Origin: Eudorina sp. 2006-703-Eu-15
Lineage: Eukaryota; Chlorophyta; Chlorophyceae; Chlamydomonadales; Volvocaceae
Direction of reading: 5' to 3'
DNA: 64,000 nt
Assembly: GCA_003117195.1 (NCBI GenBank)
Contig: BDSI01000024.1
Span: forward strand, 399,237-463,236
Position numbers and translations under genes: made by a program. Below, piece after piece: positions 1 through 11,007 of this stretch (the stretch's first letter is position 1; every line of letters starts with the position of its first letter). The notes beneath the pieces are model-generated. The model had not been told where the DNA came from. It saw nothing but the letters and a program-made list of their open reading frames with translations, and made no database searches.

Positions 1-351
1 TACGTGGGTGTGTGTGGGGATGTGTGTGGGGATGTGGGGGGGGAAGGGCCGGATTGGTTGGTTGGGTGGGTGGGTCGCGCGGTGGGTGGGTGCGCGGCAA
101 CGCGAGGGATTGATTCGGCATTCGCGGGGAAGGCCTCGGTAAGGTCTCCTGGCGCTGTGCGCTCGGGAGGGGCGTCTTTAGGTGCCGCCGCCGCCCTCTG
201 CCGGCCTCGCTGCCGCCTCATCAAGTATCGTCAAGTAATTGTCTCACCGTGCTGCGTTCGCCTGGGCTGTTGCTTCCCCTCATCTTCTCATCCCATCTCT
301 GTCTATCTCGCTGCTCCTGCACCTGCACCTGGATCTGGATCTGGGCCTCAG

Positions 352-467
352 GTTCCGGAGCGCAGCTGCCCCACGCCATCCAGCTGGACTGGTGGCTGTG
401 GGACATTGGCGAGCGGGACCGCAAGATCCACCCGCCCCACCACCGCGCCCTCACCATCTTCTACTGA
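352..467 (+). CDS. Queuosine salvage protein (DUF2419/QNG1 family), last exon only
   Basis: This is the 3' terminal exon of a gene that begins outside the window. A splice acceptor (CAG at 349-351) precedes an open segment ending in TGA at 465-467. The encoded tail contains IQLDWWLWDIGE, then a PPHHR segment, and ends in TIFY. That matches the family's C-terminus as I remember it: an (I/L)D-x-x-LWD stretch, a conserved H-R, and a terminal (S/T)I(F/Y)Y. Family members release queuine from queuosine nucleotides so that the base can be reused in tRNA anticodons. The upstream 350 bases look intronic and contain short CT-rich repeats. Only about 38 residues are visible, so no active-site residue can be checked. 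The assignment rests on the tail alone and is moderate. Confidence 0.55.
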
Positions 468-592
468 CGACCTTCTTATCTACGGACCACGTTTTCCGCC
501 ACTGACCATCTTGTTCGCTTCTGACTGTATTATTCTCTACGTACCGAGCCAAAGCGTGCGCGCGCGCTAGGGTGCTGCGCTCAAGTTCGTAT

Positions 593-670
593 CGTACTGA
601 TCACCGGGCACGCTCCAGTTCGTCGTACTGATCACCGGGCACGCTCCAGTTCGTCGTACTGATCACCGGG
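593..670. repeat. 31-bp tandem repeat, about 2.5 copies
   Basis: The unit starts CGTACTGATCACCGGGCACG and is repeated at 593, 624 and, truncated, at 655. It lies just downstream of the stop codon at 467, probably in or near the 3' UTR. Confidence 0.85.
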
Positions 671-1337
671 CGAGAGCAATGTGGTTCCGCGTTCCGACTC
701 GGCCTGCTACGGCCAGCCAGGCCAAGGTCTGGGCCTGGGTCTCAGCCCCAGGCAGCTGTGAGCTGCGGTCGCAGTCGCTCCGTGCGCCCGACGCAGCCGC
801 CGCGCAGCGAGCGTTAGCCACGACAGGGCGCATGGAGTCGGTAGGCCACAACGGGCAGCTGGAAGTCAGAGACCGGCTGGGCAGCAGCAGTAGCGGCAGC
901 TGTAGCAGCAGCTGTAGCGGCACTTGCAGTTTCTCCGCAGCGCCCGTCCAGCGGCGTCAAAGAATGCTCGGCACAAGCAGCGTTTGGGGTGCTCAATTCT
1001 CAATTCGGAGTATTTTTAACGACTTGGGTCAGCGGACGTTGGACTGCCTGCCCCGCTCCGCAGTGCGGCGCGCAGAGCGGGGCTGAAGCGGGAGGCGCAA
1101 CGAGCAGCGCGCACAAGGTGGGAATGGTCGGGGTCCCAAATGTGGTTTCGGAGCCGTTAGGGGCCCCAGGCGTGGTTGCGGAGGTTGGGGGCCCCAGGCG
1201 TGGTTGCGGGTCGGGCTGAACTGTGGCGGGCAGGCCGGGTGTCGTGCCAGCGCGCTTATGTGGGCGGGTGTCACTCGAGACGTGGGCGTTCAGAGGTGGC
1301 GGCCGGCTGCGGCGACTCATAGGACGAGGGAACCTCC

Positions 1338-1390
1338 ATGGTACCACTACTACTACTACCACCACTACTACTACTACTACTCCTACTACC
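1338..1390. repeat. (TAC)n trinucleotide tract
   Basis: An imperfect run of TAC/CAC triplets of about 50 bases. Confidence 0.85.
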
Positions 1391-1726
1391 GGGTGTTACT
1401 GCCGCGATGTCGGTAGGGTCCGGCCTTGCATGCACGGTACTCCTCCCCCGCCCCACCCCGAGGACCGAAATGAGCTTTCATGAGACTTCACTTCGAGCGC
1501 ATCTGGGCGGTCGCATCCACGGGCGGAAGCATCGGATCCATAGTAAGAGAAACGGGGTTGTGCGCGGGGTGGCATGTTAAACAGGAAAGGGGTATGAGAG
1601 GGATGGCCGGCGAGGCGGCGAGGTTGGGTAGTAACCGGGTTTCGACACGGGAGCTAGCAAGGACAGAGGAAGACCGCTGTTCAAGAAGTAATCCAAAGAG
1701 AGCGGAAGGTAGTCCGCTGCATCCAC

Positions 1727-1815
1727 CGGCCACAAGGCCCACGGTGCCCGGCCACAAGGCCCACGGTGCCCGGCCATAAGGCCCACGGTGCCCGGCCATA
1801 AGGCCCACGGTGCCG
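1727..1815. repeat. 22-bp minisatellite, four copies
   Basis: The unit contains AAGGCCCACGGTGCCCGGCC. The copies differ by a C/T change (CCACAAGG versus CCATAAGG), so the array is not perfectly homogenised. Confidence 0.85.
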
Positions 1816-3176
1816 CGGCGCAGCCCAGAGCCCGGGAGGGTTGCCGGCCGGGCTGACGGTCACCGGTCGTGCTGGCGGCCAGCGGGGGCCGGCGACCAAG
1901 GGGCGTTGGTGGGGACGGCAATGAAGCGGTGGGCTGGCGGCAAGCGGGTGTGGGAAGCGAGGTTGTGGGAAACCCGGAACTGCCTTGCATCATGTTGCAC
2001 GCGGTCAGGAAGGTGTGTGTGTGTGTGGGGGGGCTAAGGCGGCGGGAGGGTGGGAGTAAGGAAAGCCTGGCATGCGGCCGGTTGAGCTATGTCGGGGGGA
2101 AAACGAGTTGGCATGATGTTAGTAAATCGGGCGGCATTTGCGCTGTCGTTTGGGACTTGCTGATCGAAAGGGGGGATCTTCGTGGGGGCGTCGAGAAAAG
2201 GGGACTGGATGGATGCGTAAGCACATGTTATTGGCGAGGAGCGAGCGTGTGGCGCGAGAGGCGGAGTGGACAGTGCTGCGGGTTGGTTTCGGGGCTTGCC
2301 TAATCGCGCGGAAGGGCGACAGCCCGCGAGTGGTCATTGCCGCCGTTATGGCGCGATTATGGTGATGTGCAGCTTTTAGTGGCGCATATGGCTAGGGTTC
2401 GCGGCGTGCGGGGCCCGGAGGTAGGCGCGCCTCGCTGTTTTTGGACCGGGCGAGCTGTCCGTACAAATGAGGACCCATGGGGCGGCGCACAGAAGGGCGA
2501 CTGGGCGACACCTCGTTCGAAGCGTAATTGATGGACCCGTGGGTCGGCGACGACAAAGAGGAGGGCGCCCGCGGGCAGAGGCAAACGGCGGCGCCTTTTA
2601 GACGACTAGATCGGAAACCTTTTCTGTGTGAGTTGGCAGGTTACGCTTACTGGGCGGCGGGGGGCCCCAGGGGTGGGACGGAACGTAAAGTTTTCCATGT
2701 CTACACAAGCCGGATTGCACCGGAGCGCTGCGCTGCCAGTGCAGCCGGTCGGTTGGTAGAAGAAGTTCTGGAGAGTTTGGCCTGTCCACGGTGCGCGTGG
2801 TTGCATGGCATGGCCGGGCGTCGCGTGTGCGCTGTTAGTGGGGGGGACGGACGCTGCCGGGCGCGCTGTGCGAGGGCGTGTAATGCCTGCTGGGATCGTC
2901 TGTGTGGGTCACAGAGTGCTGATCTATCCAGGGCTCCCAGCGGTGACAATTTGCGGAGGAGAGCCATGCGGCTGTCCTCGGTCACCGTTGCTTGCAGGGG
3001 AGTGTGCTACATGGGTGTGGGTTTAAAGAGTCCTCATTGACTGGCGGGGCTGCTTGTACGGGCCGTTCGCTTCCTGTGCTTGCCCCGCGAAGGGATTTCA
3101 ACGCCGGTCTCGAAGATGTGCCCCTCGCGCCGGTCGCATTCGCTTTAATTTCACCACTCCGTTGCTGGTCTCACGC

Positions 3177-3263
3177 GAAGCGGTTCCTGGCCGCCGCCGA
3201 AGCGGTTCCTGGCCGCCGCCGAAGCGGTTCCTGGCCGCCGCCGAAGCGGTTCCTGGCCGCCGC
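3177..3263. repeat. 22-bp minisatellite, four copies
   Basis: Four near-perfect copies of a unit reading GAAGCGGTTCCTGGCCGCCG plus CC. Confidence 0.85.
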
Positions 3264-5022
3264 GTCCGCGGGACCGTGGCGGATTGCGCCGGTCGCGCTC
3301 TCCGGCTACGTGGTCGCAGTATTTGTCTACGCTGTGCGTCTATTGCTAGGGCCAGGGGCAGGTAGGCCGACGGCTACTGGGCCGTGGAAAATGCAGATCA
3401 CGGCTCTCGGTTTCAGCTCTTTGTATGGCTTCCAGCTCACGAAGCTGTGCTGAAAGGGGGGCCGAGGCCGTCTCGAGGGCTGGCAGGCGGGGGCTGCTAA
3501 TCGCATCGGTAGCACCCTGCTGTTGGGTGGTGGACAGGGGGCTTTGGGTGCAGGGGTACGGTGAGTCAGTTTGTGTTTTTGTATGTAGGGGTGTGTATCT
3601 GTATGGCTGTGTCCAGCGAGGGAACCTGCGCATGTGGGTGTTTGACCTGCGTGTCCTAGACAGGCTTGGAAGACTCGTCGCCGTCGTCGGTGTCGCACGA
3701 TACCCGGCAACGAAGTTCTCCCATCTTCCGGTCATCCCGTGCCCGCCGTGGTGTTGCCGGGCCGGTGTGGTCGCGCCCCCACATGGCTCGATGGTCCTTG
3801 AAGGCTGGCCTGTGCCGGGCTGCGGAGGTGTGAGGGTGGAGCGTGGGGGTGCGGGCGGAAGCAGGGGTGCAGCGCAGTGCAGTGCACGTCGGCGTGCCCA
3901 ACCGCCGGTGCGGCATTCGCCTCCTTGCCTCCGCAGCGGAACACACGCACGCACGCACATATGTGAAGTCCACGGAGGGCTTTTATGTGAGGGCCCCCCG
4001 GGGCTTAAAATACTCGGTCTTCTTGGTTTCGGAGACGTTGGCTAGGGCACTGCGAGATGGTTCGGTACCTTGTTTTGGATGCAGCGCATTCATTTGGATA
4101 TTTTGCAACATCGAATTCATTTGCCTGCGGGCACGGCTTACCGGACAAGTGATTCATTGGCGTACGAGTGCAGTCGGTTTGCTGTCTACCCTGCAGCGTT
4201 CCACTGAAGTCGTTTGCCGGTTTTCTGTCTCTGTCGTCGTGTTTGCTTGCTCTGCGGTCGTGGTGCGGGCCCCCTTGCGTGTGTTGCGGCGGGTGGAGCC
4301 CTAGGCCCGCTCAAGGGCCCAAGTGGGTGCTGCCGGGTTCCTCTAACCCCGCATTGCCGCCTGCCTCGTGCCGCGACAGGGTCCTCCTGCACCACATCCT
4401 ACATGCGGCGGTGTTCCGCACACGAAGTCTTAAAGTACACATCGTTCCAGACGCGTCGCCCGCATCTCTGCCGGCAGCAACGCCGGTGCCATGGGCTGGC
4501 AGAGGCACTGTGCTTCCTCACACCGTGCAGAGCTCTCTGTGCAGAGGTCGTGCTGTGCGCTCTGGGCGCTAGGAGGGAGGTTGGGCAGGTTGCGTGCGGG
4601 CGCGCAGCTCGGAGACACAGGTCGGCAGGCGGCTGCCCTTGCTCGAGAGCAGGCCCTGCAATCCGCCCCCTGGCGGCCGGGAACAGTCAAAGGCACGCCA
4701 CGCCCAATGAGTGCCGCATTTCCTTTGTTTGTAATACGCGTCCGATTGGTGCTTCGGCCCCCAAGCCGTGTATGCCCTCGTCACGACCCATGGGTCTCTG
4801 TCAGTCCGGGTGCCGACTGTTCGCAGCACCCAGCAAAAGCAGTGGACCCGCCCAAACGATGACCGGCATGCTTGATGCCGCGCTGTTCCAATCCCGTTCG
4901 CGTCCTCTGCAAGGCGGAGGTCGCTTTCCCCCGCTTCCTCTGCACACGCGGCCCAACTCCCGGCCCTTCGGCTGACAAGTCACTGTCCGCTTCCGCGCTG
5001 TGGACGCCTCCTGCTGCGGCTG

Positions 5023-8000
5023 CTACTGCGGCGGCGGCGGCTCTAACTGCAGCGGCGGCGGCTTCGGCTGCTGGGCCGGCGGCGGCGGCGGCAGCTGCTT
5101 CTGCAACAGCGCGCAGTCGTAGTAGGCGATGGGCAGGCGGCGGTGCAGCACCTCCACCTCCTCGGGCTCCACCACCTCGTACCCCAGGCGGCCCAGCCAC
5201 AGCGGCAGGGCAACGCCGCGGGCTTGGACCAGCAGGCGGCGCACACCCAGCTCCCACAGTGCCGCCTGCGCGAGAGGGGAAATCAGGGGAGAACCGAGGA
5301 GGCAGGATACCGTAAGAAAAATGAACCGACACGCCGCGCGCAATAAGAGGCATCGGAAAAAGAGGGTGGGTAACAGGGCTTCGTACAAGGCTTCATTATA
5401 AATTGCTTCCTAGAAGGCTTCGCACGAAATATGCTTCGGCGAAGTCTTCGGTGTGGAATGCTTCAGGCAGGTAGGGAGTGTGGCGCGGTGGTGTTCTGGT
5501 TGGTACGGCCCGTACCCCTTGCTCGTCCACAGGGCATACCGCAAGTGGGATTATGGCCAAGTGACTGGACGCCAATCAAGAGCCATGGGAGAGCAGTAAG
5601 CCAGGCCCAAGAGGTACGGAAGCACACCATCTGTACCGGACAAGTGTCGTACCTCTAAATCGGCCACCAGAGCCGAGCCGTTGCCCTTGCGGCGGTGCTG
5701 CTCGGCAGTGGCCAGCAGACACAGCTGCGCGTCCCGACCAAACACGTTGAAGGTGGCGGCGGCGACGGGCTGCCCGCGGGCCAACAGTACGGCGCTGTAC
5801 TTGCCGCCGTCGAACTCGCGGGCGGGCTGTACGACACACAGCGCGACACGGCACGCGTCGGGTCGCATGATGGGGAAAAAATCGTCGGTGCGGAAGGCGC
5901 TTCGCTACACTGTACTTGGGCGCAAAGTCACCAAAAACATCATTACCACCATCAGCATCACAACCATCCAGGCCCAGCGGAGCGGCCCACGAGGCAGTGT
6001 CGCGACCACGCACCGACACACTCCGCGCCCGCGGCGGCCCCATTTCCATGTGCTATCAAGGTTCCGGAGCCATCCACCGGCGCCGACGTAGGCACACACG
6101 TCCGTCAACAAACCTGTCGTCCGCCCGACCAAAGAACCCACTCACCTGGCCGAAACCCTGGATCGCGTCCGTGTTGAAGCCCTGCGCCAGCAGCGGCACC
6201 ACCGCCCCGGCGGGGCCGCGGCCGCCACCCGCCACGAGGGCCGGCGGCACGCCGGCGGCCGCAGCGGCGGCGGCGGCCCCGGCGCGGCGCATGGCGGCGG
6301 CGTTGTGATCCGCGGGCGTGAGCAGGTAGAGGGCGTGGGTTGGGGAGGCGGAGGAGGGGTGCGGATTGCGCTCGGCGGCCGCCTCCAGCCGCAGGTACGT
6401 GTCCCTGCGCCGTACAGCCGTACATACACACACGTCTGTTTTTAGATAAGAAACCCGCTCGTCCAAACCCAGGTGCAGATATATTTAAACATGTGCGTTT
6501 CGCAGTTTCGGAGCAACCTACCCGACCCGCACGCCGCTCCCCATCTGAATAGCCTGATCCCCAGAGGCTTGCAATCTTGATTTGTGCATTGCACATTTGC
6601 ACCTGTTCGGTCCGGACGGGTTCTTTTTCTAAACACACACATACCTACACACCTGCACGCCCGGCAGTGGAACCAGGGCCGCGGCGGCACCTCCTCCACC
6701 AGCGCCACACCCTCACAGCCCAGGTGCACCCAGCAGCCGCACGTGTCGCAGCGCAGCGGCCGGCTGGCCCACTCCACCACCCCGCCGCCGCCCTCGCCGC
6801 CGCTGCTCCCGCCGCTCCCGCCGCCGCCCGGCCCGGCTGTCGCGGTGGCGCCCGCACCTCCCTCCGTACCCGGGCCCGGACGCAGCACCATGAAGTCGTG
6901 GGATTTACAGCGAGGGCATGGCCGAGGGAAACCCTGCACGGTGTAAACATATGTGCGCTTAGCGAGAAACATAGGTATATAATATACACGCATAAGAGAG
7001 CTTTACTCGTGTGTATGTTGTTGCGGCCACGGTCGTGATTTACCCGTACCAATCTGCCACGCTCAGTGCCTAGCGGTCCACTACCGCCCAGCTCCTACCC
7101 TTTATCCCGCCTCCGCCCCAGCCCCACCCGTATCCTCCCCCCTGCGCCAGCTCTACCCTGCCCGGCTCTACCCGTAATCACTCCCCCGCCCCAGCTCTAC
7201 CCCTACCCTGCCCCTGCCCTACCCCTGCCCCAGCTCTACCCCTACCCCTGCCTTCCCCCAGCTCTACCCGTACCCCTACCCCCGCCCCAGCTCAACCCTG
7301 CATCCCGGCTCCCCCCCGCCCACCCCATCCCCAGCCCCACAGCCCACCCCGTGTTTATCCCGGTGGTAGTCCAGCAGCTCCTGCGCCAGGTCCTGCTCCT
7401 CCGCGAAGGAGGGCAGTCCGGGCAGCCGCATGATGCTCAGCCTGGGGGCCGCGGGGCGCGGTCCAGGTCCGTTCAGTTGGGCGCGTATGGACCGGGGGTT
7501 GGGGGCGGGGGTTTGCGCCTGAGCGTGGGTCCGCGCCCCCGGGTGAGGGCGATCCATGATACCCGAGTAGAGCCGGTGTAGGGTGTAGGGTCGGGGGTGC
7601 ACCGCGGAGGCAGCTCGGGGCCCGGAGGCCGGGGCAGGCGGGTACGCGCTGGCAGCTTGCTTGAAAAAACAGGCGGGGGCCGCGCGGGGTGCGGATGCGG
7701 GTGCGGGTGGGGCCAACGGGGTGGTGCGACCGGACGGGAACGTGGGTTTGACGGGTGCGGGTGACGCGGTGCGGGTGACGCGGTGCGGGTGCGGGTGACG
7801 CGGTGCGGGTGACGCAATGCGATCTAGGTCTGATGCGGTCACATGAGACGGGTCATCCCGGAAGCCCCACCCGGATATCCCGGAACGAAATCTCTTTCTC
7901 TGGGCCGCATACACAGCGAGGGCTGGGGGCCGCAGGGGTCTCGCAGGGCAGCCCATTTGGGAACACGCCATGCGGCGGAGGTGAGTCAGAGCAACCAGCA

Positions 8001-8804
8001 AGCCGGGATCCATGACGTCATGCGAAGGGGCTCTGGGAGGGGGACCTACTGGGGCAGGTTGAAGGCGGCGCGGGGCCCGCGGGGGGAGGCAGCGGCGCTG
8101 CTGCCGATGCCGCCATCGCTGAGGGGGGCGCCGGCGGATGGCGAGGGCCCGGAGCTTGGGCTTGGGCTTGGGCTGGGGCTGGCAACCGGCGCGGCGCGTG
8201 TGGCGGCCGCAACAGCAGACGTCGAGAGGCTTGCGAGCAGCAGGGACCATTTGCTGCTGCTACTGCTACTGCTACAGCCGGCCCCATCGAAGAGGCCGGG
8301 ACCGCGGTGCGATTCTGAACGATGCCCGTCCTGCTGGTCTTGGTGCTGTCGTTGTTGTCCGAGTCGTTGTTGGTGCTGTTGCTGCTGGAGCTTCCGAAAC
8401 AGCATCTGCCCGGGCCAAAACCATCCGCCACGAATGGCACTGCCCCCACCAGCAGCAACACCAGCACCTGCGCCACCGCATCCGCCGCCGTCAGCGCTGC
8501 CGTACATGCCTGATGGCGGGCATGCACCGGGGCTCACTGTCGCGGCGCGCGCCGACAGTCCGCCGCCGCCGCCGCCGTCAGCCATTGAGGAGGCCATCCC
8601 GCTGTCCACTGGGCACTCCATTGGCAGGACCCAGACCCAAGCTGGTGCTGTAGCTGGCGCTGTGCCGGAAGCTGTGGCTATAGCCGCGATGGTAGCGCTG
8701 CCTGTGCATCCGACTCTCCCGTCCCGCCATGGCTCCGACCTACGGGTCCTCCCCGAAGTTGAGGGACTCCATTCCGCTGCGGGTATGGCAGCAGGATTAG
8801 GCAT
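5023..8804 (-). CDS. PHD finger-GNAT acetyltransferase protein (IDM1-like)
   Basis: Predicted nuclear chromatin factor: a histone-reading PHD finger followed by an acetyltransferase fold, as in plant INCREASED DNA METHYLATION 1-type proteins. Six exons agree in splice sites and phase: 8804-8050, 7441-7348, 6933-6653, 6404-6146, 5904-5653 and 5265-5023 (stop TAG at 5025-5023), giving 627 aa. Residues 1-250 are Ser/Gly/Gln/Ala-rich. The PHD C4HC3 ligands lie in exon 3: CPRC, then CDTC, WVH, LGC and FHCRAC. Exons 4-6 carry the GNAT part, including the FPIMRP and DGGKYSAVLL segments, an ATAEQHRRKGNGSAL stretch (acetyl-CoA loop region, R/Q-x-x-G-x-G/A type) and LGVRRLLVQA. The tail is Pro-rich and ends in PPPPQ. 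The start is uncertain: ATGs at 8846, 8804 and 8621 are all in frame, and the first two lie in a 14-bp repeat. The family call is firm; the IDM1-type role is inferred. Confidence 0.8.
7747..7818. repeat. GTGACGCGGTGCGG-type tandem repeat in an intron
   Basis: An imperfect array of GTGACGCGGTGCGG units inside the first intron of the PHD-GNAT gene (7442-8049). Confidence 0.8.
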
Positions 8805-8844
8805 TCGTGAATAGGCATTCGTGAATAGGCATTCGTGAATAGGC
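8800..8844. repeat. 14-bp tandem repeat containing in-frame ATGs
   Basis: Three copies of a unit reading GCATTCGTGAATAG. On the minus strand each copy contains an ATG, so the array changes the choice of upstream start codons for the PHD-GNAT gene. Confidence 0.85.
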
Positions 8845-8846
8845 AA

Positions 8847-9504
8847 ACTCCGTCAAACAGAAGAGGTCGATTCTTGGGCAGGGAGAGCAGCGGAGGCGCA
8901 TGCGAAAGGCCGCGTGGCGCGTCGGGTGCGGCGTGGACGTGTCCCGGTTGGGGGTTGCTAAGGTCGCTTCAGGCATTGGATATAAGGTGGAGCTAAGGGG
9001 ATTGTCGCTAGAGAGCGGAGGCGGTTGCCCAGAGGCTCCGTAGACAGGGAGCTGGACGACGGGGCCGGAGATGGGTGGAGGGCTGCACCTACCATTTACG
9101 TCAGAAAACAGCTCGCGTGACGTGCCAGCTTCCGTGAATGTGCAATTATTATGGACCATGGAACTGCAGCGACAAATGAAGTTGTGCCGACCGCCGCCGA
9201 AAGCCGTGACACAACCGACGTCGTGGTATTCAAAATCAGTGTTTTTTATTAGTGAATCAAATTTGAAGTTAAGAAATGTGCGTAGAATAACAACACAAGC
9301 CATGCAATTAACCCGAATCAAACCGACTCGTACGAAACATAGTCATACTTTTACAACTGCTTCTCTCAATAATCGTTTGCCTGTCCTTGTATCCATTACT
9401 GACTTGGTAAACGTTGATGTCCTTGCATGTCACGTCAATTCTAGGTCCGACTCTTTGAAACACACTGATACCTGCAGCAAAGTGACGAAGGCTTGCCACT
9501 GCTC
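8847..9504. promoter_or_regulatory. Probable bidirectional promoter between PHD-GNAT and COQ10 genes
   Basis: This spacer separates two divergent starts. Its COQ10-proximal half (about 9120-9480) is clearly lower in GC than the genes on either side, for example GTGTTTTTTATTAGTGAATC near 9238. No individual element was identified with confidence. The call rests on position and base composition. Confidence 0.4.
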
Positions 9505-11007
9505 ATGACGCATAGCAAAGCGCTTCTATCAGCAGCTTGCGCGGCTCGCAGCGCGCTTCGCGCACTTGAGTGTCGTCAGTTGGCCGCCGCTGCAGCTCAG
9601 TTGACCAGCAGCAACACCGCATCGCTATGGACTGCCTCGGAGAGTGCGCAGCAGCCGGGGCGATCAATTTTGGAAGCGCGGCAGCACGCGCACACGCAAG
9701 CATCGACTTCCTCCCGGACTTTCTTCTCACTGTCTTCCACGATGCCGGCCAAAGTTTTTAACCAGCGTCGCCTCGTCGGGTGGGACACCCGCTGCAAGAT
9801 CTTAGCGTGGGCCTGCGGTGTCTGACCGCTCTGGCCTGACTAGGCTCTGGGGACATCTTTCCCACCTCGAGCTTGCACCCCGACTTGCACCCCAACGCCC
9901 GACTTGCAGGTGGACCCCCGAGCAGCTTTACACGGTGGTCTCTCGGGTGGAGGACTACCACAAATTCGTACCCTGGTGCCAAAGGTCCACCATCGTAAAG
10001 CCCCTGGTGAACAACTACATGGAGGCAGAGCTGGAGGTCGGGTTCCAGGTGCTAGTGGAGAGGTGAGGCGGGCCGGCACCTTGTCGCCCTCTCTCACCGC
10101 CACCCAGTTCGTCAACGACCGCCACAGACACCGGACACAGACCAGCCACGTGCCAGGGTGCGGACAGCAGCCAAGCGTAGCTTTGCCAACGCACCTCGCC
10201 GCCGTCGACGCACCTTCCGCCGTCGAGCTGCCCCACAAAGTCCCATCCCACCATCGCTGTCATGTCCGCGCAGCTGCTCCATCCATTCCCAAAACACCAT
10301 CCATCCATCCATCTATGCCATCCATCCATCCACCTACCCATGCATCCATCCATCCCTTCACCCAACCTGCCATCCACCCGACCTCCCGGGGGCTTGGCCG
10401 CCGCCGCCCCTCCCCCTCCCCCTCCCCCCGCAGATACACCAGCAAGGTGTTCCTCACCCCTCCGCGCTCCGTGCGGTCCACCGTGGGGGACAGCTCCCTC
10501 TTCCACCACCTCGACTCCACCTGGACCATGGAGCCGGGGCCCACCCCCCGCTCCTGCTGGCTGTCCTTCTCCGTGGACTTCGCCTTCCGCTCGCCGCTGC
10601 ACGGCTACCTGGCGGACCTCTTCTTCAGCGAGGTTGTGAAGCAAATGAGCGGCGCGTTCGAGGGACGCTGCGCGAAGCTGTACGGCCCGTCGTCGTTGCT
10701 GGGCGCGCCGGCGGCGGCAGCAGCGGCGGCGGCGGCGACCGGCGGCCGCAAGACGCAGGTGTCGGTGGCCGCGGCGGTGGGCGCGCGGGTCCATGCGGGT
10801 CAGGCTGTCGGGAAGGCGCACGGGCAGGGTGTGGGTCGGATACACAAGCCTGCACCGGCGGCGGGGCCGCCGCCGGCTGTCGGCGACACAGCAGCGGCGG
10901 CGGCGGCGGCGGCGGCGGCAGGGACTGAGGCGGTGCCCAGAGGGACTGCGCCCGTGGGTCGGGCAGCTGGCGGGGACAAGGCAGCCGGGCCGGGGACGGA
11001 GCGGTAG
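9505..11007 (+). CDS. COQ10: Coenzyme Q-binding protein COQ10 (START-domain, mitochondrial)
   Basis: COQ10 proteins bind ubiquinone in a START-like pocket and are needed for CoQ function and efficient CoQ synthesis at the inner mitochondrial membrane. Three exons agree in phase: 9505-9779, 9910-10062 and 10434-11007 (TAG), 333 aa. The first ~80 residues are Ala/Arg/Ser-rich and lack acidic clusters, which fits a mitochondrial presequence. Then follow RTFFSL, NQRRLVGW, the strongly conserved YHKFVPWC, LEVGF, FHHLDSTW, SFSVDFAFRSPLH and FFSEVVKQM, all in the order seen in eukaryotic COQ10. The domain ends near residue 226. The remaining ~107 residues are an Ala/Gly-rich extension not usual in the family, probably tolerated low complexity. 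ATG 9505 is chosen because it is the first in frame after the AT-rich spacer. Intron 2 contains a (CATC)n tract. Confidence 0.93.
10298..10356. repeat. (CATC)n microsatellite in COQ10 intron 2
   Basis: An interrupted run of CATC/CCAT tetranucleotides of about 55 bases between exons 2 and 3. Confidence 0.85.

Larger units (their letters stand above)
468..5022. other. Gene-poor spacer between the QNG1-type tail and the PHD-GNAT gene
   Basis: About 4.5 kb with no gene that I can support. It holds four small tandem arrays listed separately and runs of GC-rich sequence in which open frames exist on both strands only because stops are rare. No open segment here is bounded by convincing splice sites or resembles a family I know. 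It probably contains the 3' UTRs of the convergent flanking genes. Confidence 0.5.
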
